Assembly: GCF_900100115.1 (NCBI RefSeq)
Contig: NZ_FNKL01000003.1
Span: forward strand, 496,001 to 560,000
Origin: Chryseobacterium soldanellicola
Lineage (GTDB): Bacteria > Bacteroidota > Bacteroidia > Flavobacteriales > Weeksellaceae
Reading direction: 5' to 3'
DNA length: 64,000 bases
Below, piece by piece: positions 54,315 to 62,436 of this stretch. Every line of letters starts with the position of its first letter. Positions within the stretch are counted from its first letter, which is position 1. Made by a program: the position numbers and the translations under genes. A model generated the notes under the pieces. The model had not been told where the DNA came from and searched no databases. It was given only the letters and a program-made list of their open reading frames with translations.

Positions 54315-54322
54315 TATATTTG
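54315..54322 (+). promoter_or_regulatory. Possible -7 box of the regulator gene
   Basis: TATATTTG matches TAnnTTTG but ends 4 bases before the ATG at 54327, so the transcript would be nearly leaderless. No good -33 TTG is seen at 19 bases. Confidence 0.35.
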
Positions 54323-54326
54323 ATTC

Positions 54327-55805
54327 ATGAATTCAGACAGTGATTTTATTAAGACCGTTTTTGGTTTAAAACTGAAACAGCAAAGGCAGAAGAAAAACTG
54401 GTCTCTGCAGGATCTTGCTATAAAAACGGGGTTGTCAAAATCTTATCTGAACGAGATCGAAAACGGCAAAAAATATCCTAAACACGACAAAATCATTCAA
54501 CTTTCAGAAACTCTGAGCTGTACTTTTGATGATCTGGTTTCAACTAAGCTTGATAAAAATTTAGCACCCTTTAATGAAATCTTGCAGTCTGATTTCTTTA
54601 AAGAAATTCCATTAGAGCTCTTTGGAATCAATAAAAACAATCTGATCAGCATTATCAGCGATGCACCTAAAAAAGTGACCGCTTTTATCAATGCATTGAT
54701 TGAAATTTCACAGAATTACAACTTAGGGAAAGAAAGATTTTACTTCGCTGTTTTACGGTCTTTTCAGGAATTGTATGATAATTATTTCCCGGAAATCGAG
54801 GAAAAAGTCGGTCAGTTTGCCGAAGAAAATCAATTGGAAATCAATAAAAATTTAAAATCTGAGACTTTAGAAAATATTTTGGTTGAAAAGTTTAATTATA
54901 CCATTCAATCAGAAGATTTTGATGTGTATGGCGCTTTGGATAATCTTCGTTCATTATTTATTCCTGAGAAAAAATTACTGCTTCTTAATTACAAGCTTGA
55001 AAAAGATCAGAAAACTTTTATTTTGGCTAAAGAAATCGGATTCAATGTTTTAGAATTAAAAAATCGTCCAAATACTTATTCCTGGCTTGATTTTGGAAGT
55101 TTTGAAGAAATCCTGAACAATTTCTACGCTTCTTATTTCGCCGGCGCTTTACTGATTTCAAAAAAGCAGATCATTGAAAATACATCCAATTTTTTCTTAC
55201 AAAACAACTGGGAACCAACAAGCTTTGAAAAACTTATTGAAAATTTCACCCATTCGCCAGAAACTTTTTATTATCGGCTGACCAACGTACTTTCTTCCGA
55301 ACTGGGAATTAAAGACCTGTTTTATTTATGTTTAGTGAAAAAGGAAAATTCCGATAAAATACAGATTTTAAAAGAGTTACACCTCAACCATCAACAGGCT
55401 CCACACGCGAATGCAACCAATGAACATTATTGCAGAAGATGGATCGCTGTGAAAAACCTTCATTATTTAAAGGAAAATGAAACATTGACGGATGCCCAAA
55501 TTTCACATTATAAAGATCAGGGAATAAGCTATTTAGTAATCTCAACCTCACAGAAAAATCCGTTTTCCGATGGAAGTAACCGAAGCTATTGTTTGGGAAT
55601 TTTGCTGAATTCGCAGACGATTAAAAAGATAAACTTTATTAAATCTTCAAGTTTAAAAACAATTAATGTTGGTGTGACTTGTGAGTCCTGTAGCATCGCG
55701 GATTGTGAAGTGAGACAAGCTCCGCCGATTCGTCTGGAAAAGGAATATTTTAATTTAAGCATGAAAAATGCTGTTGAAAAAATGAGAAAAAATATTTTAA
55801 ATTGA
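54327..55805 (+). CDS. RamB/ScfR-type transcriptional regulator of the glyoxylate shunt
   Basis: A 492-aa regulator of the short-chain fatty acyl group. The N-terminal XRE helix-turn-helix covers about 14-71 (LKQQRQKKNWSLQDLAIKTG, then SKSYLNEIENGKKYP). The middle has an ImmA/IrrE-like domain, and the C-terminus is the DUF2083-type domain with a Cys cluster C452, C455, C460 (CESCSIADC). RamB of Corynebacterium controls aceA and aceB, and this gene is divergent from aceB across a palindrome. Acyl-CoA sensing is known in relatives and is inferred here. Confidence 0.88.
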   Translation: MNSDSDFIKTVFGLKLKQQRQKKNWSLQDLAIKTGLSKSYLNEIENGKKYPKHDKIIQLSETLSCTFDDLVSTKLDKNLAPFNEILQSDFFKEIPLELFGINKNNLISIISDAPKKVTAFINALIEISQNYNLGKERFYFAVLRSFQELYDNYFPEIEEKVGQFAEENQLEINKNLKSETLENILVEKFNYTIQSEDFDVYGALDNLRSLFIPEKKLLLLNYKLEKDQKTFILAKEIGFNVLELKNRPNTYSWLDFGSFEEILNNFYASYFAGALLISKKQIIENTSNFFLQNNWEPTSFEKLIENFTHSPETFYYRLTNVLSSELGIKDLFYLCLVKKENSDKIQILKELHLNHQQAPHANATNEHYCRRWIAVKNLHYLKENETLTDAQISHYKDQGISYLVISTSQKNPFSDGSNRSYCLGILLNSQTIKKINFIKSSSLKTINVGVTCESCSIADCEVRQAPPIRLEKEYFNLSMKNAVEKMRKNILN

Positions 55806-55994
55806 ATCAATAATATTTTCATTAAGAAATTAATGCCAATTAAGAAAATCAAATATATTTTAAAGCTTAAGTATTGCTAAACTTAATATCCTTAACATCT
55901 TAACAGAAATCTTAATGGGTAAAATATTTCAAACTTCCAGCATTGTACTTCCATCTTCAGCCAATTTATTATATTAGCAGCTTCAAACGCACAA

Positions 55995-56648
55995 ATGATT
56001 TTAGATTTATTTTTCCCGAATCGTTGCATTCACTGCAACCGGATTATTGATGCAGACTTACTGGTTTGCAGCCTCTGTTTTGAGCATATTCATTTTACAC
56101 ATTTTAACTATTTTGAGGAAAATGGGATAAAAGAAAAATGTAAACTGCTGTTTCCTGTTGAAAATACGTTTGCTTTGATGCAATTTGAAAAAGAAAATCT
56201 AAGCCGGAAAATCATTCATGAATTAAAATATAAAAGCAGGGAAAAGGCTGGAAAAGTTCTTGCTGAATGGACGACGGAACAATTAGATTTCAAAAATGAA
56301 AAACCTGATTTGCTGGTTTCCGTTCCGCTTCATGCGAAAAAAACTAGAGAAAGAGGATATAATCAATTGCATTTATTCACGGAAACCCTTTCAAAATTTT
56401 ATAATATTCCGTTTGACCATGAGTTGATAAAGAGGAATTATTATTCCAAAGCTCAGGCTTTAAAAGACAAAAAACACCGTCTGGAAACGGAGAATACTTT
56501 TTCAATGACTAAAAATATTTCAGGAAAACACATTCTTTTGGTTGATGATGTTTTTACCACTGGAAATACGCTTTCGTCGATTGCCTGGGAAATTTTAAAT
56601 TCAGGAAATAATAAAGTAAGTGTTCTGGTGATGGCGATAGACGAGTAA
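55995..56648 (+). CDS. comF: ComF family phosphoribosyltransferase-like protein
   Basis: A 217-aa ComF homologue. The N-terminal zinc-finger has four Cys (NRCIHCNRII and LVCSLCFEH), and the PRTase core near the C-terminus has ILLVDDVFTTGNT as its PRPP loop. In naturally competent bacteria ComF helps DNA uptake, but it is conserved where competence is unknown. Full length, single gene, on the plus strand. Confidence 0.9.
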   Translation: MILDLFFPNRCIHCNRIIDADLLVCSLCFEHIHFTHFNYFEENGIKEKCKLLFPVENTFALMQFEKENLSRKIIHELKYKSREKAGKVLAEWTTEQLDFKNEKPDLLVSVPLHAKKTRERGYNQLHLFTETLSKFYNIPFDHELIKRNYYSKAQALKDKKHRLETENTFSMTKNISGKHILLVDDVFTTGNTLSSIAWEILNSGNNKVSVLVMAIDE

Positions 56649-56746
56649 AATTTGAGTTTTGAATTATAAATTATAAGTTATGTTACTTGTGAAATTTTAA
56701 TTCTTTATTTCAGATGTTTTTGTTAATTTTCAGCAAACTTATAAGT

Positions 56747-57436
56747 ATGAAAAATCTGATTTTATTGCACGGTGCTTTGGGCCACAGTGATATATTTAAA
56801 CCTTACCTAGAAGCGCTTTCAACATATTTCATCATTCACACACCTCTATTTTCCGGACATGGCAATGTTGAGTTATCCAAAAATGGAATTACAATTGAAA
56901 AATATACTGAGGAATTGGCAGAATTTATTGAAAAAGAAAATTTAGATGATGTTTATATTTTCGGGCACAGTATGGGTGGTTATGTTGCGCTTTGCTACGC
57001 CTTAGAAAATCCTGAAAAAGTGAATTCAATCATAACTTTGGGAACAAAATTCGACTGGACGGAGGAACAAGCTTTGAAAGAAAGTAAAATTTTGAATCCC
57101 GATGTGATTGCAGAAAAAGTCCCGAAATATGCCGAACAACTGGAGCATCAACATGGTCCGCAATGGAAACAATTGCTTCCCGCGATGGCTGAAATGATGG
57201 TTTCTTTAGGTAAAAATCCACCGTTGAAAAGTGAAGTATTGGCCACTGTTGAAATTCCTGTTCAGATTATGGTTGGTGATAAAGACAATATGGTCAGTTT
57301 GGAAGAAAGTATTGAAGTTTACAAAAATCTTCCGAATGCAAAACTGGCTGTGCTTCCTGACACAAAGCATCCCATGGAAAAAGTACGCCCGAATTTGTTA
57401 TCTGATCTCATGAAAGATTTCTGGAATCTTACTTAA
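56747..57436 (+). CDS. Alpha/beta-fold hydrolase
   Basis: A 229-aa soluble alpha/beta hydrolase. Oxyanion block LILLHGALGHSDIF, nucleophile elbow GHSMGGYVALCYA, Asp in IMVGDKDNMVS and His in PDTKHPMEKV form a complete triad. An upstream Met 11 codons before adds a hydrophobic stretch, so I use 56747. The substrate is unknown; the gene lies between comF and the convergent upp gene. Confidence 0.9.
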   Translation: MKNLILLHGALGHSDIFKPYLEALSTYFIIHTPLFSGHGNVELSKNGITIEKYTEELAEFIEKENLDDVYIFGHSMGGYVALCYALENPEKVNSIITLGTKFDWTEEQALKESKILNPDVIAEKVPKYAEQLEHQHGPQWKQLLPAMAEMMVSLGKNPPLKSEVLATVEIPVQIMVGDKDNMVSLEESIEVYKNLPNAKLAVLPDTKHPMEKVRPNLLSDLMKDFWNLT

Positions 57437-57457
57437 GATTTATTTTTAAAATTAAAT

Positions 57458-58111
57458 TTATCTCTGGAGTTTTTCGCCGTAGCTTAAATCGCCTGCATCG
57501 CCCAATCCGGGTGTGATGTAGCCTTTTGTTGTTAAATTTTCATCCATTGCGCCAATCCAGATTTTAGCATTTGGATATGCTTTTTCAATGGTTTCAACCC
57601 CTTGTCTTGAGGCGATGGCTGCTACGATATGCAATTGAGTCGGTGTTCCGTTTGTCAATAAATCTTTAAGTGCTTCGATTAAAGAAGCTCCGGTCGCCAA
57701 CATCGGATCCGCAACGATTAAGGGTCTTCCCTCAATATTCGGGCACGTTAAATAATCCTGTTTTATTGAGAAATAATCATTTGCATCATGCTTTCTGTAG
57801 GCAGCGACGAAACCACAATCGGCTTTGTCGAAATAATTTAAAATTCCTTCAAATAAAGGAACTCCGGCTCTCAAAATAGTTGTAATAACGGGCTGAACCG
57901 CAATTTCCCGGGCTTTGATTGTGTCTAAAGGAGTATTAATTTCAATTTCTTTCGTTTCTAAATCTTTACTGATTTCAAAAGCTGCAATTTCCCCGATGCG
58001 CTCCATATTTCTGCGGAACCGCATTCTGTCTTTCTGAATTTCGATATTCCGAAGCTCGTTGATCCAGGAATTAACTAAAGAAAACTGTTCCGATAATACA
58101 ACTCTGCTCAT
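57458..58111 (-). CDS. upp: Uracil phosphoribosyltransferase
   Basis: Salvages uracil to UMP with PRPP. A 217-aa enzyme with the PRPP loop VADPMLATGASLIEAL and the C-terminal uracil-binding block YITPGLGDAGDLSYG. VQPVITTILRAGVPLFEGIL matches the family. Convergent with the alpha/beta hydrolase gene, 22 bases apart, with no clear terminator between. Confidence 0.96.
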   Translation of the reverse strand: MSRVVLSEQFSLVNSWINELRNIEIQKDRMRFRRNMERIGEIAAFEISKDLETKEIEINTPLDTIKAREIAVQPVITTILRAGVPLFEGILNYFDKADCGFVAAYRKHDANDYFSIKQDYLTCPNIEGRPLIVADPMLATGASLIEALKDLLTNGTPTQLHIVAAIASRQGVETIEKAYPNAKIWIGAMDENLTTKGYITPGLGDAGDLSYGEKLQR

Positions 58112-58277
58112 TGTTTTAAAAAAATTTAATCTAATTTATAAATTTTAATCTGAATATACACTTTTAATCATCATGTTATTTTTAACGCAAAGCACAAAGA
58201 TTTCTTTACTACTAACTGTTCAAATCAAAGATTCATCAATTCTTTAAAATCTGTTAAGCTTATCTTTCTGAAAAATC
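58112..58277. other. Intergenic stretch upstream of upp
   Basis: About 165 bases with no gene; it should hold the upp promoter on the minus strand. It leads into two palindromic elements (58278-58311, 58341-58436), so the whole gap of about 370 bases is non-coding. Confidence 0.5.
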
Positions 58278-58311
58278 AACTTTGTCAAAGATTTTCAACT
58301 TTGACAAAGTT
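58278..58311. repeat. Perfect inverted repeat, 13-bp arms
   Basis: AACTTTGTCAAAG at 58278-58290 and its exact complement at 58299-58311, with an 8-nt loop. Each arm also contains a short internal palindrome (CTTTGTCAAAG). It lies upstream of upp and downstream of der, about 170 bases from each. Confidence 0.85.
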
Positions 58312-58340
58312 TTCCGAAGCGGCTAAACGTGTTGAAAGGT

Positions 58341-58436
58341 GCAGCCCGACTTGAGTGGAGCACATTTTGTAGTTTTTGGAATGGGAAAAGCATTGGCAAA
58401 AACTACAAAATTGCGGGAACGGAAGGCGGAAACAGC
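58341..58436. repeat. BIME-like palindromic element
   Basis: A 14-bp perfect inner stem, TTTTGTAGTTTTTG at 58365-58378 and its complement at 58397-58410, is flanked by GCAGCCCGACTTGAGTGGAGC and a purine-rich GCGGGAACGGAAGGCGG. The order of parts (Pu-rich, stem, Pu-rich) matches the element at 25861-25936. Confidence 0.8.
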
Positions 58437-58448
58437 TGTCCAAAAAAA

Positions 58449-58478
58449 ATCCCTCTTAGAAATTCTAAAAGGGATCAT
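58449..58478 (-). terminator. Terminator of der
   Basis: ATCCCT and TTAGAA on one side pair with TTCTAA and AGGGAT on the other (58449-58475) with one C-A gap. It is 7 bases before the der stop codon on the minus strand. Confidence 0.75.
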
Positions 58479-58481
58479 TTT

Positions 58482-59792
58482 TTATTTTTGTCTGAAGTAA
58501 ACCTCGATCGGAACTCCGGTAAACCCGAATTCTTTTCTCAGCTGGTTTTCAGTAAATCTTTTGTAGGCTTCTTTTACGTATTGCGGTAAGTTGCAAAAGA
58601 ATACAAACTGCGGCGACGGTGTCGGAAGCTGTACACAATATTTAATTTTAATATACTTTCCTTTATTGGCCGGCGGCGGAGTCTGCTCAAAAATCGGAAG
58701 CATTACTTCGTTTAATTTTGAAGTTTTAATTTTCTTCTTACGATCTTCATAAACTACCATTGCCATTTCTACTGCTTTTAAGATCCTTTGCTTCGTCAAA
58801 GCGGAAACGAAAAGAATTGGAATATCGCTGAACTGGCCGATTTTATCTCTGATTGATTTTTCAAAATCTCTTACGGTATTGGTTGTCTTATCCTCAACAA
58901 GGTCCCATTTGTTGACCACAATTACAATCCCTTTTCTATTTTTCTGTGCCAGACCGAAAATATTCATATCCTGAGATTCCCAACCTAAAGTAGCGTCAAC
59001 CATGATGATTACGACATCAGAATATTCAATAGAACGAATGGATCTCATTACGGAATAGAATTCAAGATCTTCATTTACTTTAGATTTTCTTCTCATTCCG
59101 GCTGTATCTACCAGCACAAATTCGTATCCGAATTTATTGTAAAGCGTCTGAATACTGTCTCTTGTTGTTCCTGCCACATCTGTTACAATATTTCTGTCAG
59201 CGTCCAGCAAAGCATTGGTTAAAGTAGATTTTCCTACGTTTGGACGACCAGCAATTGTAATTTTAGGCAATCCTTCAAACGGATCTTTATAATCTGTCGT
59301 CGGGAAATCTTTAACAATATCATCTAAGATTTCTCCTGTTCCGGAGCCTGTTGCAGAAGATAAAGTGTAGTATTTTTCAATTCCTAATTGGTAAAACTCG
59401 GTAGCAGCTATTTCTTCTTTTGCAGAATCGACTTTATTAATAACAATATAAACGGGCTTGTTTGATCTTCTGAGAAGCTCGTGAATTTCGTAATCCGTAT
59501 CGGTAAGACCTTCTTCTACATTCAACATAAAAATAATAGAAGTCGCTTCATCAATAGCCAGCTGAACCTGTTTTGAAATTTCTTCCTGGAAAATATCATC
59601 GTTATTCACATCATAACCTCCGGTATCGATAACGGTGAAATCTACCCCGTTCCAGTCTGATTTCCCGTAGTGACGGTCTCTGGTAACCCCTGCTGTAGAG
59701 TCTACGATAGCCTCTCTCCTCTCCAATAAACGATTAAATAACGTGGATTTTCCTACATTGGGACGCCCAACGATAGCAACAATATTTGACAT
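58482..59792 (-). CDS. der: Ribosome-associated GTPase Der (EngA)
   Basis: A double GTPase for assembly of the 50S ribosomal subunit. Two G domains in 436 aa, each with GRPNVGKST (near residues 8 and 184), DTGGY or DTAGM, and NKVD or NKWD. A KH-like domain ends the protein (about 355-436). Length and order match Der exactly. Single gene, minus strand, upstream of tRNA-Gln. Confidence 0.97.
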   Translation of the reverse strand: MSNIVAIVGRPNVGKSTLFNRLLERREAIVDSTAGVTRDRHYGKSDWNGVDFTVIDTGGYDVNNDDIFQEEISKQVQLAIDEATSIIFMLNVEEGLTDTDYEIHELLRRSNKPVYIVINKVDSAKEEIAATEFYQLGIEKYYTLSSATGSGTGEILDDIVKDFPTTDYKDPFEGLPKITIAGRPNVGKSTLTNALLDADRNIVTDVAGTTRDSIQTLYNKFGYEFVLVDTAGMRRKSKVNEDLEFYSVMRSIRSIEYSDVVIIMVDATLGWESQDMNIFGLAQKNRKGIVIVVNKWDLVEDKTTNTVRDFEKSIRDKIGQFSDIPILFVSALTKQRILKAVEMAMVVYEDRKKKIKTSKLNEVMLPIFEQTPPPANKGKYIKIKYCVQLPTPSPQFVFFCNLPQYVKEAYKRFTENQLRKEFGFTGVPIEVYFRQK

Positions 59793-60010
59793 AAAAAATG
59801 TTTAATAAAATAATTATTAATGAGTTACTCCAACTTTTGGAGCTCAATTTTTTGCAAAGATAAGGTTTTAAATTTTAAGCTTTAAAAAATATGGCCTTTT
59901 TAAAAATATTTTACTTAAAATAATACTTTGTTTATCAATTGAATAGACATTTTTTAATCAAAATTCCTGATTTTTTCTGTAAATTGATTTTTTTAATACG
60001 GAAAATTTTA

Positions 60011-60018
60011 TAAATTCG
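60011..60018 (+). promoter_or_regulatory. Possible -7 box of tRNA-Gln
   Basis: TAAATTCG differs from TAnnTTTG at one base. It lies 17 bases before the tRNA, as expected for a start of transcription near the tRNA 5' end. No clean -33 TTG is found at 19 bases. Confidence 0.4.
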
Positions 60019-60034
60019 CACCACCAAAAAAAAC

Positions 60035-60105
60035 AGACCTATAGTGTAACGGTAACACTCCGGTTTTTGGTACCGTCATTCGGGGTTCGAATCCCTGTGG
60101 GTCTA
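60035..60105 (+). tRNA. tRNA-Gln (anticodon TTG)
   Basis: 71 bases fold as a tRNA. The acceptor AGACCTA pairs with TGGGTCT (one G-U), the D stem is GTGT/ACAC, and the anticodon loop TTTTGGT has U33 then TTG. The T arm has GGTTCGAATCC and the discriminator is A. CCA is not encoded. The anticodon stem has one C-U mismatch at its outer pair (27-43), as seen in some bacterial tRNA-Gln. A hairpin terminator follows at once. Confidence 0.9.
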
Positions 60106-60110
60106 CTTAA

Positions 60111-60139
60111 AAAACCACTTGTACATCAGGTGGTTTTTT
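60111..60139 (+). terminator. Terminator of tRNA-Gln
   Basis: AAAACCAC at 60111-60118 pairs with GTGGTTTT at 60130-60137; the stem continues inward, and T follows. Confidence 0.8.
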
Positions 60140-60159
60140 ATTTAAGCAGTTTTTTGGAT

Positions 60160-60429
60160 TTATATTAAATCATAATCATTATTTGTCGTTACAAAATAAT
60201 GCTCAATTGTTTCTTTTGCTATGCTGCATAATTGCAGTAATTCTGATTTCGATACCTCTTCAAAAATAAAGTCGTTAGAAGTATTGATGATATATTCTGT
60301 CACAATTTCAACATCCATAAGCTCGGTATAAATGAGCTCATTTAATGTATTTAAGCTTGATTCTTTGCTGAAAAGAGGGATTTTTTTACTGATAATATCT
60401 TTAAATTTATATAAACGAATAGTTTTCAT
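60160..60429 (-). CDS. Hypothetical protein, 89 aa
   Basis: Not recognised. It is an acidic, helical soluble protein rich in Glu, Ile, Leu and Thr (SLNTLNELIYTELMDVEIVT, IAKETIEHYF) with no signal peptide. It is convergent with tRNA-Gln. The frame is long for chance in so AT-rich a region, but no family or neighbour gives a role. Confidence 0.5.
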   Translation of the reverse strand: MKTIRLYKFKDIISKKIPLFSKESSLNTLNELIYTELMDVEIVTEYIINTSNDFIFEEVSKSELLQLCSIAKETIEHYFVTTNNDYDLI

Positions 60430-60653
60430 AACTGATAATTTTAAATTTTATTGACTGATTGGTGCCCGTAATTAGAATAGCATTCTCATGTAATCAAATG
60501 AACGTTTCAAAATGATTTTAACAATAATTAAAAGAAATATGAATAATATACGATAAAATTATTCTAAAACTTAAAATAATTTCTAAAACTGTAAAATCAA
60601 GTTGATAATAAAAATTCAGTTATGATAAAAACCTATTCTCTGTGGGATTAAAA

Positions 60654-60681
60654 GCCATCCGAATTTGGATGGCCTTCCTTT
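60654..60681 (-). terminator. Terminator of the exported GFNTT protein gene
   Basis: GCCATCC at 60654-60660 and GGATGGC at 60667-60673 with a 6-nt loop, T-rich on both sides, 8 bases before the stop at 60689 on the minus strand. Confidence 0.7.
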
Positions 60682-60688
60682 TTTTAAA

Positions 60689-61294
60689 TTAATACCTTGA
60701 AATTACCGCCCAGGCTGATCCCGTACTTTGTACAATAATTCCTCTTCCAAAATTACTGTTATTTAAATCATAACCTGAAAAATTGCCGCCATTCATTCTA
60801 AAATTTCCGGCAATATTTACAATTGATGCCGTATCATTTATCAGATTGTAAATTTTCCCAAGATTCGCTGTATTTGCAACCGGAAGTGAAATATTTCCCG
60901 TAACAAGAACGGTATAATCATCCGTCCCGATCGTTCCTGAAGCCAGATTTCGGATCTTTGCAGTATTTCCGGAGGATATTTTTACCCATTTATTCACCGA
61001 AGGATTGCCGTCAAAATAAAAATATCCCGTAGAGGTAACGTCTGAAGTCTGCCCGCCCGGTGAAAGATCAGGGGTTGTAACATATACCAGAGCTCCGGTC
61101 TGAAAAGCCGTATACATCTTTGTTTTAAGCTGATCTCCGGAGATTCTCGGCGCAATGATACCGTCAAATTTTGTTTGGTCTGCAGGATTTCCGACAACGT
61201 CAAGCGTTGCATTTGGAAGTGTAGTATTAAACCCAACCTGGGCAAAAGCAAATGAACCTGTTACTAATAAAACAGGAAATAATCTTTTTGTCAT
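60689..61294 (-). CDS. Exported protein of the GFNTTLPNATLDV type
   Basis: A 201-aa protein with a signal peptide (SFAFAQ, cleavage about 19) followed by VGFNTTLPNATLDVVGNPAD. Chryseobacterium and relatives have many exported proteins that begin like this and continue with beta-rich, Asn/Gly/Thr-rich sequence; here, TGYFYFDGNPSVNKWVKISS and GNFRMNGGNFSGYDLN. They are probably surface or secreted proteins with repeated strand units, similar to phage-tail or collar folds. Function unknown. It has its own terminator and stands alone. Confidence 0.75.
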   Translation of the reverse strand: MTKRLFPVLLVTGSFAFAQVGFNTTLPNATLDVVGNPADQTKFDGIIAPRISGDQLKTKMYTAFQTGALVYVTTPDLSPGGQTSDVTSTGYFYFDGNPSVNKWVKISSGNTAKIRNLASGTIGTDDYTVLVTGNISLPVANTANLGKIYNLINDTASIVNIAGNFRMNGGNFSGYDLNNSNFGRGIIVQSTGSAWAVISRY

Positions 61295-61379
61295 ATGTTT
61301 GTTTTTTCAGGAACAAATATATTTTATTTTCAAAAACAATCTTACTTTTATACATAATTAATTATAAAATTTCGCAATT

Positions 61380-61841
61380 ATGAAAAAAATACTCGTTGTA
61401 GTTCTTGTCGCTTTTATCATGATCCAGTTTTTTCCGATTGATAAAAAGAATCCTCCTTTAGAACCCGGAATGGATTTTTTAAAGATTAAAAACACCCCTC
61501 CCGAGATCGCAAAGATCATTAATACATCATGTTATGATTGTCATTCACATGAAACAAAATATCCGTGGTATTCTAATTTTGCCCCTGCTTCATGGTTGTT
61601 AAAAAATCATATCAATGAAGGGAGAAAACATTTAAATTTTTCCACTTTTGCGGTGTACGAACCTAAAAGACAGGCACACAAATTGCAGGAATGTATAGAA
61701 ATGATTGAAAAGAAAGAAATGCCTTTAGAATCATATTTCATAGGTCATCAGAACGCAAAATTAACGGATGAGCAAAGACAGGTATTAGTTAAATATTTCA
61801 AAAAAATAAAAGAAGACACCGAACGGTCAATGGTGTTTTAA
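61380..61841 (+). CDS. Haem-binding domain protein (c-type CxxCH)
   Basis: A 153-aa protein with one N-terminal membrane helix or signal (about 2-18) and a CYDCHSHETKYPWYSNFAP motif near residue 57. CxxCH is the covalent haem site of c-type cytochromes, and the TKYPWYSNFAPASWLLKNHI block is the haem-binding domain family seen in Bacteroidota. It is likely periplasmic, anchored. It overlaps no gene but lies 10 bases before the DCC gene, so the two are probably one transcript. Confidence 0.85.
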   Translation: MKKILVVVLVAFIMIQFFPIDKKNPPLEPGMDFLKIKNTPPEIAKIINTSCYDCHSHETKYPWYSNFAPASWLLKNHINEGRKHLNFSTFAVYEPKRQAHKLQECIEMIEKKEMPLESYFIGHQNAKLTDEQRQVLVKYFKKIKEDTERSMVF

Positions 61842-61851
61842 TATAAAAATC

Positions 61852-62265
61852 ATGCAGGAAAATTGGCAAAATAAACATATTGTATTTTTTGACGGAGATT
61901 GCGGTGTCTGCAATTTCTGGGTGCAATGGATTTTGGAAAGGGATACAAAAGATCAATTCATGTTTGCCTCGCTGCAATCGAATTTTGGGCAGAATTTTCT
62001 ATCTGAAAGAGGACTTAATAAAAAGGAATTCAACACCATGTATCTTTGGAAGCCGAATCAATATTATCTGATAAAATCAAAGTCTATTTTAAAAATTGCC
62101 GATTTATTGGGCGGAATTTATAAGTTTTCAGCAATCGGAAAAATTTTCCCGGCTTCTTTAAGTGATAAAATTTATGATGTAATTTCCAGAAATAGAATGA
62201 AGCTGGCGAATCAGAAATGTTATCTGCCGACGCCTCATCAAAGAGCTAAATTTATTGAGGTTTAA
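61852..62265 (+). CDS. DCC family thiol-disulfide oxidoreductase-like protein
   Basis: A 137-aa soluble protein of DUF393. The active-site motif is FFDGDCGVCNFWVQWILERD, with DxxC and CxxC. QSNFGQNFLSERGLNKKEFN and SRNRMKLANQKCYLPTPHQR are family blocks. It is thought to act on thiols, but its substrate is unknown. It follows the haem-binding protein gene. Confidence 0.9.
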   Translation: MQENWQNKHIVFFDGDCGVCNFWVQWILERDTKDQFMFASLQSNFGQNFLSERGLNKKEFNTMYLWKPNQYYLIKSKSILKIADLLGGIYKFSAIGKIFPASLSDKIYDVISRNRMKLANQKCYLPTPHQRAKFIEV

Positions 62266-62283
62266 AATCTAAATAAATGATAA

Positions 62284-62379
62284 ATGCTTCGACTTCGCTC
62301 AGCACGACATCGCTACAAATATGCTGCTGAATAAACACAGTTAGTATTAGAGATGTCATGCTGAGCGAAGTCGAAGCAT
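62284..62379. repeat. REP-like inverted repeat, both arms
   Basis: Arms of 28 bases at 62284-62311 and 62352-62379 are complementary except for one C/T. The central hexamer is ACTTCG and not ACAGGC, while the flanks ATGCTTCG and CTCAGCAYGACAT are kept. CTAATACTAA flanks the second arm (reverse strand, 62342-62351). Confidence 0.88.
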
Positions 62380-62400
62380 CTTACAATTTATAGTAAAAAA

Positions 62401-62426
62401 AGACTGCTTCAAAATTGAAACAGCCT
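62401..62426 (-). terminator. Terminator of the alpha-amylase gene
   Basis: A 12-position stem (62401-62412, 62415-62426) with two A-C type mismatches, followed on the minus strand by T-rich sequence, 10 bases before the stop. Confidence 0.6.
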
Positions 62427-62436
62427 TTACTTAAAT

